The position numbers and the translations under genes are program-made. 9,772 nucleotides of DNA from Aquificaceae bacterium (GTDB taxonomy: Bacteria > Aquificota > Aquificia > Aquificales > Aquificaceae), in the NCBI GenBank assembly GCA_015490115.1, contig WFYM01000031.1:1-9772 (forward strand), in the 5' to 3' direction. Shown here in pieces: positions 5,123 to 9,772 of this stretch. The first letter of the stretch is position 1; each line of letters begins with the position of its first letter. A model generated the notes under the pieces. It searched no databases. It had not been told where the DNA came from and saw nothing but the letters and a program-made list of their open reading frames with translations.

Positions 5123-5895
5123 ACTATCTCAGCAGGCTCGCTCCTTTCTCCCCTCTCGTCGACGGAAACGACCCTGTAAACCGTCCCGGGAGGGGGGAGC
5201 TTATCGATGAAGACGTTGGAGATGATAGGCTCACTTGTGAGAAGCTCCCCGTTTCTGTAGACGAGGTATTTCAAACCCTCCTCACCCCTCCAGAAGAGGA
5301 CTATCCTTTCCCCCCTCACCGTGTAGCTGAGATCTTCTGGGGGCTTCGGCTTCGGGAGTTGGAGGGGAGGGACCTCTATAAGGACTGGTTCCGTCTCCCT
5401 GTTTCCCATAACGCCTGTTACGGCAAACACCTTCCTCTTTTCCCCCCTCCTCAAAGTCACCGTCCCCTTTGACTCCGCTACGGGAACCGGAACGAGGTAT
5501 CCTTCGAACCTGTAAACCCTGTATAACTTGTAGCCTTTGAGACGGAGAAGGACCCTCTCCTCATATACCTCGATCTTTACCTTCGGTTTCCCTTTCAGAG
5601 CCTCCTCTACGCACCTCATGACGCTCCTTCCCCTCCTGTGGGAGACCTCAAAGCAGAACCTCTCCTGCCTTTTGACTACCCAAAAGTTACCTAATTTTTC
5701 GAACCCTTCAGGCACCACATCCTTGTCTTGGGTCAGCAGGTAGACATACCCGCCTATCCTCTTCACCTGAAACTCGGGATAAGGTGGAGGTTTTGGGGGT
5801 CTTTTTATCCCGCAAGCCTCGATCAAAAACAAAATCAAAGAGAAAAAAAACAAAATCAAAAGTTTTAAAACGGATCTCAGCCCAAGGCTTGACAT
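5110..5895 (-). CDS. Lipoprotein with two fibronectin-III-like domains
   Basis: A 261-aa predicted lipoprotein. The N-terminus has an unusually long hydrophobic core (LKLLILFFFSLILFLI), then EACGIKRPPKPP. Cys28 as the lipidated residue fits the CGxKxP(P) start seen in short YifL/LptM-like lipoproteins, although Glu at -2 is unusual for a lipobox. After a proline-rich linker there are two beta-rich segments. Residues about 103-176 look like a degenerate FN3 domain (YKLYRVYRF ... KVFAVTGVMGNRETEP). Residues 183-261 are a clear FN3 domain (PPEDLSYTV, IVLFWRG, KYLVYRNGE, VYRVVSVDERGERSEP). A cysteine pair (Cys81, Cys95) might form a disulfide. Start ATG 5895 has AGGA four bases upstream. It likely sits in the outer membrane or periplasm, anchored by lipid; function unknown. 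It is transcribed alone and divergently from the radical SAM gene. Confidence 0.82.
   Translation of the reverse strand: MSSLGLRSVLKLLILFFFSLILFLIEACGIKRPPKPPPYPEFQVKRIGGYVYLLTQDKDVVPEGFEKLGNFWVVKRQERFCFEVSHRRGRSVMRCVEEALKGKPKVKIEVYEERVLLRLKGYKLYRVYRFEGYLVPVPVAESKGTVTLRRGEKRKVFAVTGVMGNRETEPVLIEVPPLQLPKPKPPEDLSYTVRGERIVLFWRGEEGLKYLVYRNGELLTSEPIISNVFIDKLPPPGTVYRVVSVDERGERSEPAEIVYRP
5825..5860. repeat. 15-base direct repeat, period 21, inside the lipoprotein signal peptide
   Basis: The + strand sequence AAAAACAAAATCAAA occurs at 5825-5839 and again at 5846-5860. The period is 21 bases (7 codons), so on the minus strand it duplicates the LILF-type core of the signal peptide in frame. An A8 run at 5843-5850 links the copies. 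The AT richness contrasts sharply with the surrounding genes. Confidence 0.75.
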
Positions 5896-5973
5896 AACAT
5901 CCTACCCATTTAAAATTATTTCCTGCAAAATCAGAGCAAGATCTTCCAAAAAGCTCAATAGGAGGTGGGTAGC
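5896..5973. promoter_or_regulatory. Divergent promoter region between lipoprotein and radical SAM genes
   Basis: This AT-rich 78-bp gap must hold the promoters for both directions. On the minus strand TTGAGC (5958-5953) and TCTGAT (5935-5930) form a candidate -35/-10 pair with a 17-base spacer, each 4 of 6 to consensus. On the plus strand I see no convincing pair. Confidence 0.35.
5960..5967 (+). promoter_or_regulatory. Shine-Dalgarno deciding the start of the radical SAM gene
   Basis: AGGAGGTG lies 6 bases before ATG 5974. An in-frame GTG at 5965 is part of this very site and so cannot be the start; ATG 5974 is chosen. Confidence 0.8.
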
Positions 5974-7101
5974 ATGAAAAGAAAGGTAAGATATATCATA
6001 GATATCAGCTCCATAGAACAGCTCTCTGAAAAAGAAAGGGAACAGCTGAGAGAGGTCACGGAAAAGTTCGCCTTCAGGACGAACGACTACTACAACTCAC
6101 TTATAAACTGGGAGGACCCGGAAGACCCCATAAGGAGGATAGTCATACCCACAAAGGAGGAGCTTGAGGTTTGGGGGAAGCTCGACGCCTCCAACGAGAG
6201 CAAATACACGAAAGTCCGCGGACTCGAACACAAGTATCCGGACACGGCGCTCCTTCTCGTCACCGACGTTTGCGGTATATACTGCAGGTTCTGCTTCAGG
6301 AAGAGGCTCTTCATGAACGACAACGACGAGGTGGCAAGGGACGTTTCGGAGGGACTCGAATACATAAGGAACCACCCGGAGATAAACAACGTCCTCCTCA
6401 CCGGAGGGGATCCTTTGATACTCGCTACAAAGAAGCTCGAGAGGATCCTCTCCTCCTTGGCTGAGATACCCCACGTCAGGATCGTGAGGATAGGCTCCAA
6501 GATGACGGCTGTGAACCCTTTTAGGATCTCCGAGGACAAACAGCTCCTCGAACTCTTCGAGTGGTTCAACACAAAGACCGGAAAGAGACTCTACCTTATG
6601 AACCACTTCAACCATCCGAGGGAGCTTACCAAAGAGGCGAGGAGGGCTGTCGACCTCGTCCACGAAACGGGAACGGTCCAGACGAACCAGACACCTATCC
6701 TGAAGGGTATAAACGACGACCCTGAAGTTATAAGGGAGCTTATAGAGGAGCTTTCCTTCATGGGAGTCCCCCCTTACTACCTCTTCCAGTGCAGACCCAC
6801 AGCCGGAAACAAGGCTTACTCCACGAAGATAGAGGAGACGATAGACGTGGTGGAGAGGGCGAGGGCTAAGGTCTCGGGACTCGCAGCGAGGGTAAGGTAC
6901 GTCATGTCCCACGAAACAGGGAAGATAGAGATACTCGGAAAGACGGAGAAGTTCGTCTTCTTCAGGTATCACAGGGCGGCTGACCCGGAGAACAACGGCA
7001 GGTTCATGGTCTTCAAGAGGAACCCGGAAGCCCACTGGTTCGACGACTACAAGGAACTCGTGGACGAATATAAGGTTGAAACGGAGGAGGAGTTCGTTTA
7101 A
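5974..7101 (+). CDS. KamA-family radical SAM aminomutase (lysine 2,3-aminomutase-like)
   Basis: A 375-aa radical SAM/PLP enzyme of the KamA/EpmB family. The [4Fe-4S] motif is Cys100-x3-Cys104-x2-Cys107 (DVCGIYCRFCFRKR). This is followed by LLTGGDPL (141-148), VRIGSKM, the HFNHPRE segment (211-217) and NQTPILKGIND (237-248), all family hallmarks. The C-terminal part has YVMSHETGKIEI, whose Lys317 is a candidate for the PLP-binding lysine, by analogy only. Members move the alpha-amino group of lysine (or glutamate) to the beta position, either on the free amino acid or as the EF-P modification step (EpmB). The 375-aa length lies between EpmB (about 340) and clostridial KamA (about 416), and no EF-P gene is near, so the substrate is open. 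It probably leads an operon with the next two genes (gaps of 10 and -1 bases). Confidence 0.85.
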   Translation: MKRKVRYIIDISSIEQLSEKEREQLREVTEKFAFRTNDYYNSLINWEDPEDPIRRIVIPTKEELEVWGKLDASNESKYTKVRGLEHKYPDTALLLVTDVCGIYCRFCFRKRLFMNDNDEVARDVSEGLEYIRNHPEINNVLLTGGDPLILATKKLERILSSLAEIPHVRIVRIGSKMTAVNPFRISEDKQLLELFEWFNTKTGKRLYLMNHFNHPRELTKEARRAVDLVHETGTVQTNQTPILKGINDDPEVIRELIEELSFMGVPPYYLFQCRPTAGNKAYSTKIEETIDVVERARAKVSGLAARVRYVMSHETGKIEILGKTEKFVFFRYHRAADPENNGRFMVFKRNPEAHWFDDYKELVDEYKVETEEEFV

Positions 7102-7111
7102 CTTAAGTTAG

Positions 7112-7603
7112 ATGGACCTCGGAGCTTTCTACCTGCTACTTACCAAGCTCGAGGAGGAGATAAGCTTCCAGAGGAAGATGGTAAGCACCTTCCTCTCCGC
7201 TCCCCAGACTGCGGGTCCTGAGATAACCTCGAGGAGCATAGAGATCCTGAAGAGGCTCGTCCAGATATTCAGACTCATAAACCTGATACTAACCGAGATG
7301 GAGGCTGTGTCCGAGAAGCAGGCAAGGGAGAGGGCGCTACTTCTCACTTCCGAGAGCATGTCCCTTACCTCCCTCCTCCTTCCAACCGTCGAGAACTACT
7401 CACCCATATTCCTCGAGAGCGTGAGCCTCTACGAGGAACCCCTACTCGAGAGGATAGAGTCGGTAGCTGAATTTATAGAGAACTCGATACAGGACTCGGA
7501 GAACCTCGCAGTTGAAGAGATAGCCGAAGTTGTAGAGGACATAATGAGGACGCTCGAATACCACGTTAGGGTAGGGGAGAGGGTCCTCGGAAGGATAGCC
7601 TGA
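7112..7603 (+). CDS. Hypothetical all-helical protein coupled to topA
   Basis: A 163-aa acidic protein that I do not recognise. It has no signal peptide, no clear membrane helix and no cysteine. The composition (many Leu, Glu, Ile, Arg, Ser) and heptad-like spacing suggest four or more amphipathic helices: 5-30, 38-66, 69-90, 100-135 and 138-160. A bundle or coiled-coil adaptor is possible. It begins 10 bp after the aminomutase stop with no good Shine-Dalgarno, hinting at translation coupled to the upstream gene. Its own stop overlaps the topA start (TGATG at 7601-7605). The tight coupling suggests co-production with topoisomerase I, but no functional link can be shown. Codon use matches the neighbours, which supports a real gene. 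Confidence 0.75.
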   Translation: MDLGAFYLLLTKLEEEISFQRKMVSTFLSAPQTAGPEITSRSIEILKRLVQIFRLINLILTEMEAVSEKQARERALLLTSESMSLTSLLLPTVENYSPIFLESVSLYEEPLLERIESVAEFIENSIQDSENLAVEEIAEVVEDIMRTLEYHVRVGERVLGRIA

Positions 7604-9249
7604 TGTTCCTCTTCGTCGTCGAGTCTCCCACGAAGGCAAAGACCATATCGAAGATCTTGGGAAGGGAGTTCGTCGTGAAAGCTACCCTCGGTCACATAAA
7701 AGATCTTCCCTCAGAAGAACTTGGAGTCGACGAGGAGACCCTAACACCGAGATACGTCTTTTTAAAGGGCAAGAAGAAGATCGTCGAGGAGATAAAGAGG
7801 CTGGCAAAGAGAGCTGAACTCGTCTACATAGGGACGGACCCCGACAGGGAAGGTGAGGCGATAGCTTACTTCTTAAAGCGGGAGCTTTCGAAGGTCGGTG
7901 CTAAGGTAAAGAGGGTCGTCTTTTACGAGATAACGGAGAGGGCTATTAAAGAAGCTGTTGAGAACGCGGGCGACGTAAACATGAACCTCGTGAGGTCCCA
8001 GTTCGCCAGAAGGGTCCTCGACAGGCTGATAGGCTACAAGATTTCTCCAGTCCTCTGGAGGGAACTCGGCACGGGTAACCTCTCCGCGGGTAGGGTCCAG
8101 TCTCCAGCCCTCAGGCTCGTCGTTGAAAGGGAAAGGGAGATAGAGAACTTCAAGCCGAAAAGGTATTACTATGTGAAGGCTATCCTCGAGAAGGAGGGGA
8201 AAAGGTTCGAAGCTGTTTACGACTACAGATACGAGAACCCCTCCGACGCAAAGGATATAGCGGACAGGATAAGGGACGGTCTCTTCTCGGTAGCTTCCGT
8301 GACAGCGAAAAGGGAGAAGGTAAAACCTCCTAAGCCCTTCGTAACCTCCACCCTCCAGTCGGAAGGGAGTTCGAAGCTCGGAATACCCCCCGAAAGGATC
8401 CAGAGCATAGCCCAGAGGCTCTATGAAGAGGGCTTCATAACCTACCCGAGGACGGACAGCTACAGGATGAGCGAGGAGGCGGTAAGGAGTATCCTCAAGT
8501 TCATAGAGGAGAACTACGGGAAAAGTTACGTCGGAAAGCCGAGGAAGTTAAAGGATCCGAGGGCTTCTCAGGGCGCCCACGAGTGCATAAGACCTACCGA
8601 CCTGAAGAAGAGACCCTCTTACGGGGTAGAGGTCTACGACCTGATATTCAAAAGGACGGTGGCAAGCCTCATGGCTGATGCCCTCCTCGAAAGAAAAAAG
8701 GTCGAGATAGAGGTCTCCTCCCCCAACCTCAAAAGACCTATAAGGATGGTAGCCAAGGGTCTCGAGCTTGTCTTCGACGGTTGGACGAGGGTTTATCCTT
8801 ACGAACTCGAAGGTGAGCCTCTCCCGCCCCTCGAAGAAGGTGACCAGCTGAAGGTGATCAAGGTCTTTGTGGAGGAGAAGAGGACCCAACCCCCCTCCCG
8901 CTACACGGAGGGGGCGCTTGTAAAAGCCTTAGAGAAGCTCGGAATAGGGAGACCCTCAACTTACGCGGTGATACTGAAGACCCTCAAAGAAAGGGGATAC
9001 GTGGAGGTTGTCGGGAGGTCGCTGAAGCCTACCGAGAAAGGTTTTCAGGTCGCGGACTTTCTCAAAGAGAAGTTCCCCGTCCTTATGGACTACAAATTCA
9101 CGGCGAGGATGGAGAGGGAACTCGACGAGATCGAGGAAGGAAGAAGGGACTGGAGGGAAGTCGTGAGGAGGCTTTTCAAGGAGGTGGTGGCCCAGGGCGG
9201 ACTCGAACCGCCGACACCCCGGTTTTCAGCCGGGTGCTCTACCAACTGA
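7603..9249 (+). CDS. topA: DNA topoisomerase I (type IA), zinc-finger-less; stop codon lies in antisense tRNA-Phe
   Basis: A 548-aa type IA topoisomerase that relaxes negative supercoils by cutting one strand through a 5'-phosphotyrosine. Toprim residues: Glu7 (VESPTKAK) and TDPDREGE at 78-85 (Asp79, Asp81, Glu83). SAGRVQSPAL is at 161-170. The catalytic Tyr281 lies in ITYPRTDS (279-286). QGAHECIRPT (323-332) has Cys where many enzymes have Ala. LGIGRPSTYA and YKFTARMERELDEIEEG close the core. No C-terminal CxxC zinc fingers are present, as I recall for the roughly 540-aa Aquifex enzyme. The last conserved stretch is WREVVRRLFKE. Residues 528-548 (VVAQGGLEPPTPRFSAGCSTN split as encoded) are simply the complement of the tRNA-Phe gene, and the stop is tRNA positions 12-14 read backwards. 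ATG 7603 overlaps the preceding stop. Confidence 0.95.
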   Translation: MFLFVVESPTKAKTISKILGREFVVKATLGHIKDLPSEELGVDEETLTPRYVFLKGKKKIVEEIKRLAKRAELVYIGTDPDREGEAIAYFLKRELSKVGAKVKRVVFYEITERAIKEAVENAGDVNMNLVRSQFARRVLDRLIGYKISPVLWRELGTGNLSAGRVQSPALRLVVEREREIENFKPKRYYYVKAILEKEGKRFEAVYDYRYENPSDAKDIADRIRDGLFSVASVTAKREKVKPPKPFVTSTLQSEGSSKLGIPPERIQSIAQRLYEEGFITYPRTDSYRMSEEAVRSILKFIEENYGKSYVGKPRKLKDPRASQGAHECIRPTDLKKRPSYGVEVYDLIFKRTVASLMADALLERKKVEIEVSSPNLKRPIRMVAKGLELVFDGWTRVYPYELEGEPLPPLEEGDQLKVIKVFVEEKRTQPPSRYTEGALVKALEKLGIGRPSTYAVILKTLKERGYVEVVGRSLKPTEKGFQVADFLKEKFPVLMDYKFTARMERELDEIEEGRRDWREVVRRLFKEVVAQGGLEPPTPRFSAGCSTN

Positions 9250-9260
9250 GCTACCGGGCC
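9185..9260 (-). tRNA. tRNA-Phe (anticodon GAA), CCA encoded
   Basis: Reading the minus strand from 9260, a 76-base cloverleaf forms: acceptor GGCCCGG/CTGGGCC (one G-U), D arm GCTC/GAGC with AGTTGGTA loop, anticodon stem CCCGG/CCGGG around the loop CTGAAAA (anticodon GAA), variable GTGTC, T arm GGCGG-TTCGAGT-CCGCC, discriminator A and encoded CCA (9187-9185). It overlaps the last 65 bases of topA in antisense and follows tRNA-Arg by 8 bases, so both share one transcript. No terminator is seen downstream; transcription would continue antisense into topA. Confidence 0.97.
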
Positions 9261-9268
9261 TCTTTAGG

Positions 9269-9345
9269 TGGCGTCCCCGGCAGGACTCGAACCTGCGACC
9301 TCGAGATTAGGAATCTCGCGCTCTATCCACCTGAGCTACGGGGAC
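9269..9345 (-). tRNA. tRNA-Arg (anticodon CCU), CCA encoded
   Basis: A minus-strand 77-base cloverleaf: acceptor GTCCCCG/CGGGGAC, D arm GCTC/GAGC with AGGTGGATA loop, anticodon stem CGAGA/TCTCG around TTCCTAA (anticodon CCT, decoding AGG), variable AGGTC, T arm GCAGG-TTCGAGT-CCTGC, discriminator G, encoded CCA (9271-9269). AGG is the favoured Arg codon in these genes, so this tRNA should be in high demand. Its short 5' leader GGTGGC(T) is complementary to GCCACC formed by G73, CCA and the next two bases. Confidence 0.97.
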
Positions 9346-9360
9346 AGCCACCAGCCTGAA

Positions 9361-9389
9361 ATTATATAGCGGAAACACGGATTTTTCAA
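9361..9389 (-). promoter_or_regulatory. Promoter of the tRNA-Arg/tRNA-Phe pair
   Basis: On the minus strand, -35 TTGAAA (9389-9384) and -10 TATAAT (9366-9361) are separated by 17 bases, near-perfect for sigma-70. The start of transcription would fall about 7-12 bases before the tRNA-Arg 5' end at 9345. Confidence 0.88.
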
Positions 9390-9437
9390 GTCCCTTGTAT
9401 TCGGAAGTATCTGATCCTGCTTGAAATTTCTGGTAGG

Positions 9438-9453
9438 GATCTCACAGGAGATC
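9438..9453. repeat. 6-bp inverted repeat flush with the rRNA -35 box
   Basis: GATCTC (9438-9443), ACAG, GAGATC (9448-9453): an exact dyad ending on the base before the -35 hexamer of the rRNA promoter. It could be an activator or repressor site, or chance. Confidence 0.45.
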
Positions 9454-9482
9454 TTGACTTTTGCCCTTTTTCGGGCTATATT
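9454..9482 (+). promoter_or_regulatory. rRNA operon promoter
   Basis: TTGACT (9454-9459), a 17-base spacer, TATATT (9477-9482); likely start near 9488-9490, about 110 bases before mature 16S. The spacer contains the dyad GCCC-TTTTTC-GGGC (9463-9476), abutting the -10 box. It is divergent from the tRNA promoter, with about 65 bases between the two -35 boxes. Confidence 0.85.
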
Positions 9483-9487
9483 AATAG

Positions 9488-9597
9488 ACCGCACTGAGGA
9501 AGCGGGTCCCAAGAGGCCCGCCGGCTCCTTGGCAACTGAATAGGGGGAAGGAACCCTCTGATACTGGGGTCCAGCTAAGAATAGCTTGTGCCCGTTT
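9488..9597 (+). other. 16S rRNA 5' leader with hairpins
   Basis: No reading frame is supported here. The region can fold: GCGGGTC (9502-9508) with GGCCCGC (9515-9521, one G-U), and AGCTA (9573-9577) with TAGCT (9582-9586) around the tetraloop AGAA. Such leaders usually carry antitermination and RNase III processing signals. I did not find a clear boxA. Confidence 0.6.
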
Positions 9598-9772
9598 TTC
9601 CTGAAGAGTTTGATCCTGGCTCAGCGCGAACGCTGGCGGCGCGCCTAACACATGCAAGTCGTGCGCAGGCTCGCTCCCTTTCGGGAGCGGGTGCTGAGCG
9701 GCAAACGGGTGAGTAACACGTGGGTAACCTACCCCCAGGAGGGGGATAACCCCGGGAAACCGGGGCTAATAC
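9598..9772 (+). rRNA. 16S ribosomal RNA, 5' end (partial)
   Basis: The universal 16S start is present: TGAAGAGTTTGATCCTGGC, then the CGAACGCTGGCGGC stretch, CTAACACATGCAAGTCG and GGCAAACGGGTGAGTAACACG. By alignment with E. coli numbering, position 1 falls near 9598; the exact mature end may differ by a few bases. The short V1 hairpin (CTCGCTCCC-TTTC-GGGAGCGGG) and the sequence GTCGTGCGCAGG fit Aquificaceae. The gene runs off the window. Confidence 0.97.

Noticed and set aside
6097..7035. A 312-codon open frame antisense to the radical SAM gene
   Set aside because: It is a by-product of strong codon bias in the real gene. The deduced protein has no recognisable motif or ribosome site, and the sense strand encodes an unmistakable enzyme.
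9463..9476. GCCC-TTTTTC-GGGC as an intrinsic terminator
   Set aside because: The stem is only 4 bp and no T tract follows. It sits exactly between the -35 and -10 boxes of the rRNA promoter.
9488..9597. Riboswitch-like look of the segment before 16S (GGCTCCTTGGCAACTGAA)
   Set aside because: It does not match the SAM or other riboswitch cores I know. It lies directly between the rRNA promoter and 16S, so it is rRNA leader.

Overview
The window reads as chromosome of a thermophilic, chemolithoautotrophic bacterium of the Aquificales (Aquificaceae; a Hydrogenivirga/Aquifex/Thermocrinis-like lineage with a fairly GC-rich genome). The reasons are the 5' end of a 16S rRNA of Aquificaceae type, a short topoisomerase I without zinc fingers, tRNA genes that encode their CCA ends, heavy AGG/ATA codon use throughout, and a biotin carboxylase subunit like those Aquificales use for pyruvate or 2-oxoglutarate carboxylation. 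The species call is inference.

Left part (1-3672): a mercury/soft-metal handling cluster, all on the + strand. It starts with the 3' end of a small membrane protein that resembles the end of MerT. This is coupled through a GTGA overlap to a signal-peptide-bearing predicted outer-membrane barrel, followed by a periplasmic MerP-like protein with a CAFC motif. After a 48-bp gap holding a near-perfect CsoR-type operator comes a compact operon: csoR-family repressor, merT, merP, merA (with fused NmerA domain). There is no MerR or ArsR. Together the genes offer a route from outer membrane through periplasmic thiol carriers and the inner-membrane transporter to the cytosolic mercuric reductase, under apparent CsoR-type control.

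Middle (3689-7101): a biotin carboxylase subunit (PycA/CfiB/AccC family) lies only 16 bp after merA. Its 3' end overlaps that of a convergent lipoprotein gene with two fibronectin-III-like domains. A short AT-rich divergent spacer leads to a KamA-family radical SAM aminomutase.

Right part (7112-9772): an unrecognised all-helical 163-aa protein is translationally coupled (TGATG) to topA. The topA reading frame ends inside an antisense tRNA-Phe gene. tRNA-Phe(GAA) and tRNA-Arg(CCU) form a minus-strand pair with a strong promoter (TTGAAA-17-TATAAT). Divergent from it is the rRNA operon promoter (TTGACT-17-TATATT), followed by a structured leader and the start of 16S rRNA, which runs off the window.

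Most novel-looking points: a mer operon apparently under a CsoR-family repressor whose operator abuts the start codon; an accompanying outer-membrane/periplasmic module; topA ending within an antisense tRNA; and a tRNA-Arg precursor whose short leader is complementary to its own CCA end.
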